From NCBI RefSeq assembly GCF_003626575.1, contig NZ_RBDY01000001.1, positions 434,001 to 498,000 of the forward strand: a stretch of DNA of 64,000 bases, written 5' to 3'. Each line of letters begins with the position of its first letter. Within the stretch, counting starts at the first letter, position 1. A model generated the notes under the pieces. The model was not told where the DNA came from. It worked only from the letters and a program-made list of their open reading frames with translations, and did no database searches. Shown here one piece after another: positions 19,804 through 28,312 of this stretch. Both the position numbers and the translations under genes were made by a program. The stretch is from Streptomyces radicis (GTDB taxonomy: Bacteria; Actinomycetota; Actinomycetes; Streptomycetales; Streptomycetaceae).

Positions 19804-20195
19804 ACGGACGCGTGAAAGGACGCGAGGTCTTCGAGTACGCGGTGCTGCGCGTCGTGCCGCGCGTGGAGCGCGGCGAGTCCATCAACGGCGGCGTCATCCT
19901 CTACTGCCGCGCCCGGTCCTTCCTCGCCGCCCGCGTCCACCTCGACGAGCGGCGCCTGTTGACGCTCGACCCGGGCGCCGACGTCGAGGGCGTGCGCGCC
20001 GCGTTGCGCGCCGCCGAGTGCGTGTGCGAGGGCGGCGACGGGGCCGGTGCCGCCGCGGGCGACGACCCGGGGCGCCGCTTCCGCTGGCTGATCGCCCCGC
20101 GCAGCACGGTCGTTCAGCCGGGGCCCGTGCACACGGGGCTGACCGCCGATCCCGGCGGCGAGCTCGACCGCCTGGTGCGCGTGCTCGTCCACTGA
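19800..20195 (+). CDS. DUF3037 family protein
   Basis: A 131-residue protein with the DUF3037 core: EVFEYAVLRVVPRVERGESINGGVILYC near the start and FRWLIAPRSTVVQPGPVHTGL near the end. The GTG start overlaps the stop of the HipA-like kinase gene (GTGA), giving translational coupling. The HipA-like/DUF3037 pair is conserved in many bacteria, so the small protein is probably a partner, regulator or substrate of the kinase. That role is inferred from context only. Confidence 0.85.
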   Translation: MNGRVKGREVFEYAVLRVVPRVERGESINGGVILYCRARSFLAARVHLDERRLLTLDPGADVEGVRAALRAAECVCEGGDGAGAAAGDDPGRRFRWLIAPRSTVVQPGPVHTGLTADPGGELDRLVRVLVH

Positions 20196-20243
20196 GCGGT
20201 CCTCGCGACCGCGACCCCCCTTCCCCACATCGCCCCCGCCTGG

Positions 20244-20257
20244 TTACCGTGCGGTAG
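20244..20257 (+). promoter_or_regulatory. Candidate operator, TTACC-N4-GGTA inverted repeat
   Basis: TTACCGTGCGGTAG is an inverted repeat with one mismatch, 30 bases before the FabG-like gene. A closely similar element (TTACCCGTTGGTAA) precedes the thioesterase at 28313. The shape suits a TetR-family operator; the regulator is not identified. Confidence 0.4.
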
Positions 20258-20287
20258 TCAGTCGTCCGACGGCAAGGAGAACGCCCC

Positions 20288-21049
20288 ATGGCACCCACCG
20301 AGCAGCGCGTCGCCATCGTCACCGGCGCGGCCCGAGGCATCGGCGCGGCCACCGCCGAGCGGCTGGCCGCTGAAGGGCGCGCCGTCGCCGTGCTCGACCT
20401 GGCCGAGGACGCCGCCGCCGCGACGGTGGGGCGCATCACCGCCGCCGGGGGCACCGCCGTCGCGGTGGGCTGCGACGTCGCGGACGCCGAGGCGGTGCGG
20501 CGGGCGGTCGCCCGGGTCGCCGAGACGCTCGGCCCGCCGCAGATCCTGGTCAACAACGCCGGGGTGCTGCGGGACAACCTCCTGTTCAAGATGAGCGAGG
20601 CCGACTGGGACACGGTCATGAACGTTCATCTGCGGGGCGCGTTCCTCATGTCGCGCGCCTGCCAGGCGCACATGGTCGCGGCGGGCTTCGGACGGATCGT
20701 CAGCCTCTCCTCGAGCTCGGCCCTCGGCAACAGGGGCCAGGCCAACTACGCCGCCGCCAAGGCCGGTCTCCAGGGCTTCACCAAGACGCTGGCCATCGAG
20801 CTGGGGAAGTTCGGCATCACCGCCAACGCCGTCGCCCCCGGCTTCATCGTCACCGAGATGACCGCGCAGACCGCGGCGCGGGTCGGCGTGGGCTTCGAGG
20901 AGTTCCAGAAGGCGCGTGCCGAGGAGACGCCCGTGCGCCGGGTCGGGCGGCCCGAGGACGTGGCCGACGCCATCGCGTTCTTCACGGGCGACGCGGCGGG
21001 CTTCGTCTCGGGCCAGGTCCTCTACGTGGCTGGTGGCCCGCTCGACTGA
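20288..21049 (+). CDS. 3-oxoacyl-ACP reductase-like short-chain dehydrogenase
   Basis: A 253-residue classical SDR of the FabG type. The cofactor loop is TGAARGIG near 14-21, with D/R positions after strand 2 (VLDLAED) leaving NAD versus NADP preference uncertain. NNAG, a catalytic Ser in VSLSSSSA, and YAAAK (YxxxK) are followed by VAPGFIVTEMT. It reduces or oxidises a 3-keto/3-hydroxyacyl substrate; pathway unknown. It lacks an acyl carrier or other fab genes nearby, so it is not the housekeeping FabG. AAGGAGA precedes ATG 20288. An inverted repeat lies upstream. Confidence 0.88.
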   Translation: MAPTEQRVAIVTGAARGIGAATAERLAAEGRAVAVLDLAEDAAAATVGRITAAGGTAVAVGCDVADAEAVRRAVARVAETLGPPQILVNNAGVLRDNLLFKMSEADWDTVMNVHLRGAFLMSRACQAHMVAAGFGRIVSLSSSSALGNRGQANYAAAKAGLQGFTKTLAIELGKFGITANAVAPGFIVTEMTAQTAARVGVGFEEFQKARAEETPVRRVGRPEDVADAIAFFTGDAAGFVSGQVLYVAGGPLD

Positions 21050-21094
21050 CGCACCGTTCCCGGGGCGCGACCGTTCCGAAGGGTGGGAGAGACC

Positions 21095-21862
21095 ATGACG
21101 GATCCTCAGGCGGCCGAAGGCCCCCGCGTCGCCGTCGTCACCGGCGCGAGCCGCGGCATCGGCCTCGGCATAGCGCGGGCGCTGGCCGCCCGCGGCGACC
21201 GCGTGTGCGTCACCGGGCGGAACGCCGAGCCGCTCGACGCCGCCGTCGCCGAGCTCGGCGGCCCGGGGCGGGCGATGGCCGTCCCCGGCAAGGTCCACGA
21301 CGAGGCGCACCAGGACGAGGTGATCGCCCGCGTCATGGCCGCCTGGGGCCGCGTCGACCACCTCGTCAACAGCGCGGGCACCAACCCCGTCCTCGGCGGC
21401 CTCGCCGACCTCGATCCCGGCGTGCTGCGCAAGGTCTTCGAGATCAACGTCCTCGCGCCGCTCGCCCTGGCGCGCCGGGCGTGGCACGCCTGGCAGCGCG
21501 AGCACGGCGGCACCGTCGTCAACGTCTCGTCGGTCGCCGGGCTCTCCGCCTCGCCGTTCCTCGGCGCCTATGGCGTCAGCAAGGCCGCGCTGATCAACCT
21601 CACCCAGCAGCTCGCCCACGAGTTCGCGCCCGCGGCCCGGGTCAACGCGGTCGCCCCCGCGGTCGTGAGGACGAGGTTCGCCGCCCCGCTCTACGAGGGC
21701 CGCGAGGAGGAGGCGGCCGCCCGCTACCCCCTGGGCCGCCTCGGGGTGCCGGGCGACGTGGCGGGCGCCGTCGCGTTCCTCTCCTCCGACGCGTCCTCCT
21801 GGATCACGGGCCAGACCCTCGTCGTGGACGGCGGCCTCTTCCTCAACGCGGGCCTCGCCTGA
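21095..21862 (+). CDS. SDR family oxidoreductase
   Basis: A 255-residue classical short-chain dehydrogenase. It has [10 protein letters not shown] as the cofactor loop and [10 protein letters not shown] after strand 2 (Arg suggests NADP). LVNSAGTN replaces the common NNAG, and the catalytic set is SSVAG with YGVSKAA (YxxxK). It ends [15 protein letters not shown], typical of the family. Substrate unknown. It lies 45 bases after the first SDR gene in the same direction and likely shares its transcript. ATG 21095 follows GGGAGAGA. The two SDRs are clearly distinct in sequence, so this is not a recent duplication. Confidence 0.88.
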   Translation: MTDPQAAEGPRVAVVTGASRGIGLGIARALAARGDRVCVTGRNAEPLDAAVAELGGPGRAMAVPGKVHDEAHQDEVIARVMAAWGRVDHLVNSAGTNPVLGGLADLDPGVLRKVFEINVLAPLALARRAWHAWQREHGGTVVNVSSVAGLSASPFLGAYGVSKAALINLTQQLAHEFAPAARVNAVAPAVVRTRFAAPLYEGREEEAAARYPLGRLGVPGDVAGAVAFLSSDASSWITGQTLVVDGGLFLNAGLA

Positions 21863-21955
21863 GCCGCCGTTCCGCCGCTGTCCGTTCCTCCGCTGTCAGT
21901 GCCACCGGGTACGTTCTGATCAACAACTGACCGCGTACCTTCGGAGGTTCACGAC

Positions 21956-22636
21956 GTGACCGGCATGCTGCCCGACTCCTGGCAGGGCGTCCTCGGCGAG
22001 GAGCTCGGCAAGCCCTATTTCAAGGAGCTCACCGAGTTCGTCGAGGAGGAGCGGGCGCGCGGCCCGGTCTACCCCCCGCGCGAGGAGGTCTTCGCGGCGC
22101 TCGACGCCACGCCGTTCGATGACGTCAAGGTGCTGGTCCTCGGCCAGGACCCGTACCACGGCGAGGGCCAGGGGCACGGCCTGTGCTTCTCGGTCAGGCC
22201 CGGCGTGCGGATCCCGCCCTCCCTGCGGAACATCTACAAGGAGATGCACGCCGAGCTCGGCCACCCCATCCCCGACAACGGCTATCTGATGCCCTGGGCC
22301 CGGCAGGGCGTCCTCCTGCTGAACGCCGTGCTGACCGTCCGCGCCGGGGAGCCCAACTCCCACAAGAACAAGGGCTGGGAGACCTTCACCGACGCGGTGA
22401 TCCGCGCGGTGGCCGCCCGCCCCGACCCGGCGGTGTTCGTGCTGTGGGGCGCCTACGCCCGCAAGAAGCTCCGCCTGATCGACACCGAGCGGCACGCCGT
22501 GGTCGAGGGCGCCCACCCCTCCCCGCTCTCGGCCAAGAAGTTCCTGGGGTCCAAGCCGTTCACGCGGATCGACGAGGCGGTCGCCGCCCAGGGCCACACC
22601 GCGATCGACTGGCGCGTCCCCGACCTGGGCAGGTGA
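21956..22636 (+). CDS. ung: Uracil-DNA glycosylase
   Basis: A 226-residue family 1 uracil-DNA glycosylase, which removes uracil from DNA to start base-excision repair. The water-activating motif GQDPYH is at 63-68 (Asp 65). LLNAVLTVRAGEPNSHKNKGWE forms the uracil-binding region, and GAHPSPLSAKKF carries the catalytic His and minor-groove loop. Full length. The GTG start is preceded by CGGAGG. A stable hairpin follows the stop. Confidence 0.97.
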   Translation: MTGMLPDSWQGVLGEELGKPYFKELTEFVEEERARGPVYPPREEVFAALDATPFDDVKVLVLGQDPYHGEGQGHGLCFSVRPGVRIPPSLRNIYKEMHAELGHPIPDNGYLMPWARQGVLLLNAVLTVRAGEPNSHKNKGWETFTDAVIRAVAARPDPAVFVLWGAYARKKLRLIDTERHAVVEGAHPSPLSAKKFLGSKPFTRIDEAVAAQGHTAIDWRVPDLGR

Positions 22637-22648
22637 GCGCCCGGGCCG

Positions 22649-22676
22649 CGCGCCCCGGGGCGTAGTCCGGGGCGCG
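22649..22676 (+). terminator. Hairpin terminator after ung
   Basis: CGCGCCCCGG (22649-22658) pairs perfectly with CCGGGGCGCG (22667-22676) over an eight-base loop, 12 bases after the ung stop. There is no T-run, as is usual for actinomycete terminators. Confidence 0.6.
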
Positions 22677-22788
22677 GCCGAAGGCGCGGGGGACGGCCGC
22701 CGCGGTGGCCCGCCCCGCGCCGTCCCGCGGGCCGACGGGCCCGCGTATCCTGCCGGTCCATGTTTGTGCGATCGCGAAGGAGCGCCCT

Positions 22789-23715
22789 GTGAAGGTCGGC
22801 GTGATCGGGCTCGGGGACATCGCCCAGAAGGCGTACCTGCCCGTGCTCACCACCCAGCCCGGTGTCGAGCCCCATCTCCACACCCGCACCCGCGCCACCC
22901 TGGACCGGACGGGTGACACCTACCGGATCCCCGCCGAGCAGCGCCACCACGACCTGGACGCGCTCATCGCCGCCCACCCCGACGCGGCGTTCGTCCACGC
23001 GCCCACCCACACCCACCCCGAGATCGTCACCCGGCTCCTTGACGCGGGCATACCCACCTATGTCGACAAGCCGCTCGCCTACCGCCTCGCCGAGGCCGAG
23101 CGCGTGGTCGAGCTGGCCGAGGCCCGCGGCGTGGCCCTGACCGTGGGCTTCAACCGCCGCCACGCGCCCGCCTACGCGGGTCTCCTCGAGCATCCGCGCG
23201 ACCTGATCGTGATGCAGAAGCACCGCAAGGGCCTGCCGGAGGACCCCAGGCGCATGGTGTTCGACGACTTCGTCCATGTCGTGGACACCCTGCGCTTCCT
23301 CGCGCCGGGCCCGGTGGACCGCGTCACCGTGAGCACGCGGGTCAGCGGCGGGCTGCTGCACCATGTGGTGCTCCAGCTCGCCGGTGAGGGGTTCACCGCC
23401 GTCGGCGCCATGAACCACCGCTCGGGGTCGACCGAGGAGAGCGTCGAGGTCTCGGGGCAGGACGCCAAGCGCGAGGTCCGCAACCTCGCGGAGATCATCG
23501 ACCACAAGGGCCAGCCCAGCGTCCGCCGCCGGGGCGACTGGGTGCCCGTCCCGCGGCAGCGCGGCATCGAGCAGGCGGTCGTGGCGTTCCTCGACGACGT
23601 GCGCGCCGGGCGCACACCCGGCGCGCGGGACGCGTTGCGCACCCATGAGTTGTGTGAACGGATCGTCGCCTCCGCGCTCGAGGAGCACGGAGCGGGGATC
23701 ACTCCTCGGAGGTGA
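22789..23715 (+). CDS. Gfo/Idh/MocA family oxidoreductase
   Basis: A 308-residue NAD(P)-dependent dehydrogenase. The Rossmann start is VGVIGLGDIAQKAYLPVL, followed by THTHPE and the conserved YVDKPLA (the EKP-type lysine loop), then the C-terminal dimerisation/substrate domain with FDDFVHVVDTLRFL. The family oxidises or reduces sugars, inositols or related compounds; this member's substrate is not evident. GTG 22789 is preceded by GAAGGAG, and TATCCT (22745-22750) may be its -10 box. Its last 17 bases overlap the opposing uppP gene. Confidence 0.88.
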   Translation: MKVGVIGLGDIAQKAYLPVLTTQPGVEPHLHTRTRATLDRTGDTYRIPAEQRHHDLDALIAAHPDAAFVHAPTHTHPEIVTRLLDAGIPTYVDKPLAYRLAEAERVVELAEARGVALTVGFNRRHAPAYAGLLEHPRDLIVMQKHRKGLPEDPRRMVFDDFVHVVDTLRFLAPGPVDRVTVSTRVSGGLLHHVVLQLAGEGFTAVGAMNHRSGSTEESVEVSGQDAKREVRNLAEIIDHKGQPSVRRRGDWVPVPRQRGIEQAVVAFLDDVRAGRTPGARDALRTHELCERIVASALEEHGAGITPRR

Positions 23716-24604
23716 TCTCGTCCCCGGTGCCCACGTCCTCGCCCGCGTGGGGCTCGACCACGCCGAAGAAGATCAGCAGCAGCAGCGCCACGCCGATCAC
23801 GACGCGGTACCAGACGAACGGCATGAACGTCCGGGTGCTGACCCACTTCATGAACCAGGCGATCACCGCGAAGCCGACCAGGAAGGACACGACCGTCGCC
23901 AGGATCGTCGGGCCCCACGAGATGTGCGAGCCCTCCTCGCCGATGGAGGTCAGCTCGTACCCGCCGGAGGCGAGCACCGCGGGAATGGCCAGCAGGAACG
24001 AGTAACGCGCCGCCGCCTCGCGGGTGTAGCCGAGGAAGAGGCCGCCCGTGATGGTGGCCCCCGACCTGGAGACGCCGGGGACCAGCGCCATGGCCTGGGC
24101 GAATCCGTAGATCAGGCCGTCGCGGACCGAGAGCTGCTCGAGCGTCTTGCGCGGCTTGACGGCCCGGTGCTTCCCGCCGGTCGCGTCCCGCAGCGCCATG
24201 CGGTCGGCGACGCCGAGGATGATGCCGAGCACGATCAGGTTCACGGCGATGAGCCGCAGATCACGGAACGGGCCGTCGATCGCGTCCTGGAGCGTCAGCC
24301 CCAGCACGCCGATCGGGATCGAGCCCACGATGACCAGCCAGCCCATCCGCGCGTCGGGATCCGAGCGCGCCGCCTTGTCCCGCAGCGACCTGAACCACGC
24401 CCTGATGATCCTGACGATGTCCTTGCGGAAGTAGATCAGGATCGCCGTCTCCGTGCCGATCTGGGTGACGGCGGTGAACGCCGGACCCGGGTCCTCCCAG
24501 TCGAACGCCACGGCGGTGAGCCGCAGATGGGCGCTTGACGAGATCGGCAGGAACTCCGTCAGCCCCTGGACCAGACCGAGAATCAGTGATTCGAACCAAG
24601 ACAT
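23699..24604 (-). CDS. uppP: Undecaprenyl-diphosphate phosphatase
   Basis: A 301-residue polytopic membrane enzyme that dephosphorylates undecaprenyl pyrophosphate to regenerate the lipid carrier for peptidoglycan and wall polymers. Diagnostic motifs are LVQGLTEFLPISSSAHL (catalytic Glu) near the N-terminus and LVPGVSRSGATITGGL, the second active-site loop. About eight hydrophobic helices are visible. The usual length is about 270 residues; the extra acidic tail (EPHAGEDVGTGDEITSEE) is a common actinobacterial extension. It may contribute to bacitracin tolerance. Ends of this gene and the oxidoreductase gene overlap by 17 bases. Confidence 0.96.
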   Translation of the reverse strand: MSWFESLILGLVQGLTEFLPISSSAHLRLTAVAFDWEDPGPAFTAVTQIGTETAILIYFRKDIVRIIRAWFRSLRDKAARSDPDARMGWLVIVGSIPIGVLGLTLQDAIDGPFRDLRLIAVNLIVLGIILGVADRMALRDATGGKHRAVKPRKTLEQLSVRDGLIYGFAQAMALVPGVSRSGATITGGLFLGYTREAAARYSFLLAIPAVLASGGYELTSIGEEGSHISWGPTILATVVSFLVGFAVIAWFMKWVSTRTFMPFVWYRVVIGVALLLLIFFGVVEPHAGEDVGTGDEITSEE

Positions 24605-25010
24605 GAACTCTGCGGCATCCCAGGGGAGAGTGTCGTAAGGAGCGTGAGAAGTGCGAGAAACGCGTGGGGTTGATTGATCGGGATCACTCTAAGCCAGCCG
24701 GGGGAGTGCCTCGTACCGCGGCCTCCACAAAACCGTTCGACAGGGAGCCCGCGGCGCGTCATCATCGCTTCCGTGATCCGGTACGCCCTCCCCGCAGCGT
24801 CGGCCGCAGCAGCGGCCGCGCCGAGGGCTGCCCTCACGTTCCTCCTCGCCGATCTCCCCGGCCTCTCCCTCGTCGCAGCCGACGGCGCCCGACGCTGACC
24901 CTTCCCGGATCGTTCCGCGGACCCCGCAGGGGGAGGGTCGGCCGGAAGCCAGGGGTCCGTGTCCCGGCCGCGCGCCGGGATCCCACCTCAGCAGCGAGGA
25001 AGAGACCGTC
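24605..25010. other. Divergent intergenic region between uppP and the second EF-Tu gene
   Basis: About 400 bases that should hold the promoters of uppP (leftward) and the EF-Tu gene (rightward). I see no convincing promoter, RNA gene or palindrome. An open frame at 24674-24898 exists, but its composition (Ala/Arg/Pro-rich, no ribosome site) does not support a gene. Immediately before 25011 there is a good ribosome site, GAGGAAGAG. Confidence 0.5.
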
Positions 25011-26186
25011 ATGCCCAAGCAGGCATACGTGCGCACCAAGCCCCACCTCAACATCGGCACCATGGGGCACGTCGACCATGGCAAGACCACGCTGACCGCC
25101 GCCATCACCAAGGTGCTCAGCGACCGCGGCACCGGCACGTTCGTCCCGTTCGACCGGATCGACAAGGCCCCCGAGGAGGCGGCCCGCGGCATCACCATCA
25201 CCCTGGCGCACGTCGAGTACGAGACGGAGACCCGGCACTACGCGCACGTCGACATGCCGGGCCACGCCGACTACGTCAAGAACATGGTGACCGGCGCGGC
25301 GCAGCTGGACGGCGCGATCCTCGTCGTCTCGGCCGTCGACGGCGTCATGCCGCAGACCGCGGAGCACGTGCTGCTGGCCCGTCAGGTCGGCGTCGAACAC
25401 GTCGTCGTGGCGCTCAACAAGGCCGACGCGGGCGACCCCGAGCTGACCGACCTGGTCGAGCTCGAGGTCCGCGAGCTGCTGACCGCGCACGGCTACCCGG
25501 GCGAGGCCCTGCCGGTGGTCAGGGTCTCCGGGCTCGGCGCGCTCGCGGGGGAGCCGCGGTGGACGGCGGCCGTGGAGGCGCTGCTCGACGCCGTGGACAC
25601 CTGGGTCCCGGTGCCGGAGCGCTACCTGGACGCGCCGTTCCTGCTCCCGGTCGAGAACGTCCTGACCATCACGGGCCGCGGCACGGTCGTCACGGGGGCC
25701 GTCGAGCGCGGCACGGTGCGGCTGGGCGACCGCGTGGAGGTGCTGGGCGCGGACACGGAGACGGTGGTCACGGGGCTCGAGACGTTCGGCAAGCCGATGG
25801 CGGAGGCGCAGGCGGGCGACAACGTCGCGCTGCTGCTCCGCGGTGTGCCGCGGGACGCGGTGCGGCGGGGCCATGTGGTGGCCAGGCCAGGCAGCGTGAC
25901 GCCGCGGGACGCGTTCACCGCCGAGGTGTACCTGCTCGGCGGCGACGAGGGTGGCCGCCGCACGCCCGTGGTCACCGGCTACCGGCCGCAGTTCTACATC
26001 AGGACCGCGGACGTGGTCGGCGACATCGCGCTGGGCGACGCGGGGATGGCGCTGCCGGGCGAGACCGTGACCATGAACGTCAGGCTCGGCCACCCGGTGC
26101 CGCTCGAGCCCGGGCTCGGCTTCGCGATCCGCGAGGGCGGCCGCACGGTCGGCGCGGGCACCGTGACCGCGGTCGAACGCCCGTGA
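25011..26186 (+). CDS. tuf3: Elongation factor Tu, divergent Tuf3-type paralogue
   Basis: A 391-residue EF-Tu that delivers aminoacyl-tRNA to the ribosome with GTP. The G-domain motifs are intact: GHVDHGKTT at 19-27, RGITI at 59-63, DMPGH at 81-85, NKAD at 136-139. It is not in a str operon and differs from housekeeping EF-Tu. It has DMPGH in place of DCPGH, and domain 2 reads [14 protein letters not shown] where normal EF-Tu has MFRKLLDEGRAGEN. It closely follows Streptomyces EF-Tu3 as I recall it. EF-Tu3 of S. ramocissimus was reported resistant to kirromycin-, pulvomycin- and GE2270-type inhibitors, and tuf3 was reported to be induced in the stringent response. A strong hairpin follows. 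Confidence 0.92.
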   Translation: MPKQAYVRTKPHLNIGTMGHVDHGKTTLTAAITKVLSDRGTGTFVPFDRIDKAPEEAARGITITLAHVEYETETRHYAHVDMPGHADYVKNMVTGAAQLDGAILVVSAVDGVMPQTAEHVLLARQVGVEHVVVALNKADAGDPELTDLVELEVRELLTAHGYPGEALPVVRVSGLGALAGEPRWTAAVEALLDAVDTWVPVPERYLDAPFLLPVENVLTITGRGTVVTGAVERGTVRLGDRVEVLGADTETVVTGLETFGKPMAEAQAGDNVALLLRGVPRDAVRRGHVVARPGSVTPRDAFTAEVYLLGGDEGGRRTPVVTGYRPQFYIRTADVVGDIALGDAGMALPGETVTMNVRLGHPVPLEPGLGFAIREGGRTVGAGTVTAVERP

Positions 26187-26189
26187 GAG

Positions 26190-26225
26190 TGGCCCCCCGC
26201 CCGGTGACCGCCGGGCGGGGGGCCA
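26190..26225 (+). terminator. Strong hairpin terminator after the EF-Tu gene
   Basis: A perfect 15-pair stem: TGGCCCCCCGCCCGG (26190-26204) with its exact complement at 26211-26225 and the six-base loop TGACCG. It begins four bases after the stop. There is no T-run, but stability is very high. Confidence 0.85.
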
Positions 26226-26249
26226 CCACGGGGGGTGGACAATGGGTGG

Positions 26250-27095
26250 GTGGACGAACGGCTGCCTGTGATCAGGGACACCGACTTCGGCGAGGCCCGC
26301 CTGCTGCCCGACCTCGACAGGGACGGCGCCTGGCTGCTCACGATGGACGGCACGCCCCAGTCGTATCTGGACGTGGCCGACCCCACCCACCTGGAGTTCG
26401 AGTACACGCGCAGGCTCGCGCACGTGCTCGACACCGCCGTGCCCGAGGGGCGCGCGTTCGACGTGCTGCACCTGGGCGGGGGCGCGTTCACGCTGCCCCG
26501 CCGGGTGGCGGCCGTCCACCCGGGGGCGCGGCAGCGCGTCGTCGAGGCGGACGGCGGGCTGGTCGCGCTGGTCGCCGAGCACCTGCCGCTGCCCGAGGGC
26601 GGCGGCATCGCCGTGGAGCGGGGGGACGCGCTGGCCGGGCTGGTCGCGACCGACGAGGCGACGGTGGACGCGGTGGTCGCTGACGTCTTCAACGGCAGCC
26701 GCGTCCCCGCGCACCTGACCACCCTGGGCTGCGCCCGGGCCGCGGCCCGCGCGCTGCGCCCCGGGGGCGTCTACGCGGCCAACCTCGCCGACGCCGCGCC
26801 CTTCGCGTTTCTCCGCTCCCAACTCGCCACGCTGCGCGCCCACTTCGCCGAGCTGTGCCTGGTCGCCGAGCCCTCGGTGCTGCGCGGCAGGCGCCTGGGC
26901 AACGTGGTGGTGGCGGCCTCGCGGCGCCCGCTCGACACCGCGGGGATCGCGCGGCGGGCCGCCGCCGACCCGTTCCCCGCCCGGGTGGTCGATGGCGAGG
27001 TGCTCGACCGGTTCATCGGCGACGCCGCCCCCGTGCCCGACGACGCGCCGCTGCCCTCGCCCCGCCCGCCGTCGGGCGCGTTCACCATCCGCTGA
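26250..27095 (+). CDS. Spermidine synthase-like protein
   Basis: A 281-residue Rossmann-fold protein of the spermidine synthase-like family common in actinobacteria. LLPDLDRDGAWLLTMDGTPQSYLDV and DPTHLEFEYTRR form the N-terminal part. VLHLGGGAFTLPR is the SAM-type nucleotide loop, VVEADGGLV the acidic end of strand 2, and VDAVVADVFNGSRVPAHLTT the DxF-type active-site region. Lacking the exact polyamine-binding residues, it may be a methyltransferase relative rather than a true aminopropyltransferase. GTG 26250 is six bases after GACAAT, suggesting a leaderless start; GTG 26235 is an in-frame alternative. Confidence 0.8.
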   Translation: MDERLPVIRDTDFGEARLLPDLDRDGAWLLTMDGTPQSYLDVADPTHLEFEYTRRLAHVLDTAVPEGRAFDVLHLGGGAFTLPRRVAAVHPGARQRVVEADGGLVALVAEHLPLPEGGGIAVERGDALAGLVATDEATVDAVVADVFNGSRVPAHLTTLGCARAAARALRPGGVYAANLADAAPFAFLRSQLATLRAHFAELCLVAEPSVLRGRRLGNVVVAASRRPLDTAGIARRAAADPFPARVVDGEVLDRFIGDAAPVPDDAPLPSPRPPSGAFTIR

Positions 27096-27125
27096 CGCGG
27101 GCGGGCTCCACTCCTCGACCTGGCG

Positions 27126-28220
27126 TCACTCCTCGACCGGGAAGGGCCGCAGGCTGCTGAGGATCTGGTCGATGGTCTCCTGGGAGGGCTCGCCCTCGTA
27201 GCCGGTGTCCATGACCAGCACCCAGGTCGCCATGTCGTTGCTGAGGTCCTGGTAGGAGACGGTGATCACCTTGCCGCCGCCGGGTGAGCCGCACGGCTCG
27301 TCGGGGTCCTCGGGAACGCCCGTGACGGTCGCGGTCGCGGTGTGCCCGACGATGCCGTGGTCGCTCTCGAACGGCACCGCGTCCGTGACCTCGATCGTGC
27401 CCTCGCGGTCGGGGTCGTAGGCCGCCCAGGCCCACGCGCCCGCCTCGTTGTAGGCGGCCTCCTCGGTGCCGGTCGCGCCCTGCGCGCCCTTGGTCCCGGC
27501 CGTCGCGCGCCAGCTCGCGCCGGTCTCCGACTCGGGGCACCAGCCGTCCATGAAGATGGCCGCGCCCGCCATGGAGACATACAACTCGGGCGGCGCCCAC
27601 TCCTCGTCGTCGGCGGGCTCCTCGGCCTCGGGGTCCTCGTAGCCGACGTACATGCCCTCGCTGCCGATCGTCCAGTCCTCGGCCGGGACGTCGAAGGCGA
27701 TGTGGCGGTTCTCCAGGGTCTGCACCTGCCAGTCGGGCGCGACCACCGGGTCGGGTATCTGGGCGATGCCCTGGCGCGGGTCGTCGGGGCCGAGGTCGGG
27801 CCCTTCCTCCTCCGCCGTGGGCTCCTCCGAGGGGCTGGGCGAGGAGTCGCCGCCCGCGCCCGCGTCGCCGCCGTCGTCGTCACCGCTCAGCACGACGACG
27901 CCGGTGATCACCGCGGCGGCGAGCACCGCGGTGGCGGAGACGATGGCGATGGCCATGGTCTTGCCCTTGCGCCCGCCCGAACTCCCGCCCGGCGGTGGGA
28001 CGTCGGGTGCGGGCACGCCCTGGCCATCGGTCGGCGGGCCCAACGGGCCCGGCTGCTGCCACTGTCCCGGCTGGGGCTGCCCCGGCTGGGTGCCCCACTG
28101 CTGCTGCCCGGTCGGCGTCGCGCCCTGGTAGGGGTTCTGCTGCTGATACCCGGGCTGTTGATACGGGTTCGACCACGGGGAGTTGGGCTCGCCCCCCGGT
28201 TGCTGTTCTCCTGCCCTCAT
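27126..28220 (-). CDS. Hypothetical membrane-anchored protein with Gln/Pro-rich N-terminus
   Basis: A 364-residue protein. A cytoplasmic low-complexity region of about 85 residues (repeats such as PYQQPGYQQQNPYQ) is followed by one transmembrane helix (MAIAIVSATAVLAAAVITGVVVL). An acidic Asp/Glu/Ser linker leads to an extracellular domain from about 150 (VVAPDWQVQTLENRHIAFDVP, then ATWVLVMDTGYEG). Two cysteines (GWCPES, DEPCGSP) probably form a disulfide. The design is typical of actinobacterial proteins annotated only as hypothetical or membrane proteins; function unknown. TAGGGT lies seven bases upstream of ATG 28220, suggesting leaderless expression. Confidence 0.78.
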   Translation of the reverse strand: MRAGEQQPGGEPNSPWSNPYQQPGYQQQNPYQGATPTGQQQWGTQPGQPQPGQWQQPGPLGPPTDGQGVPAPDVPPPGGSSGGRKGKTMAIAIVSATAVLAAAVITGVVVLSGDDDGGDAGAGGDSSPSPSEEPTAEEEGPDLGPDDPRQGIAQIPDPVVAPDWQVQTLENRHIAFDVPAEDWTIGSEGMYVGYEDPEAEEPADDEEWAPPELYVSMAGAAIFMDGWCPESETGASWRATAGTKGAQGATGTEEAAYNEAGAWAWAAYDPDREGTIEVTDAVPFESDHGIVGHTATATVTGVPEDPDEPCGSPGGGKVITVSYQDLSNDMATWVLVMDTGYEGEPSQETIDQILSSLRPFPVEE

Positions 28221-28289
28221 GCGCGTGACCCTACGGCCCGGCGTGCGCCGGGGCTACGTCGGCCTCGGGTATTGCTACGCACCTGCGAC

Positions 28290-28306
28290 TTACCCGTTGG
28301 TAACCT
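28290..28306 (+). promoter_or_regulatory. Promoter -10 with overlapping inverted repeat
   Basis: TTACCCGTTGGTAA (28290-28303) is a perfect five-pair inverted repeat that overlaps TAACCT (28301-28306). This hexamer is six bases before the thioesterase ATG, so it is a probable -10 box for a leaderless message. A repressor bound to the repeat would block transcription. The repeat resembles the one at 20244. Confidence 0.5.
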
Positions 28307-28312
28307 GTGTTC

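Noticed and set aside
24674..24898. A 74-codon frame upstream of the EF-Tu gene.
   Set aside because: No ribosome site, Ala/Arg/Pro-rich composition, and it lies in what should be a promoter region.
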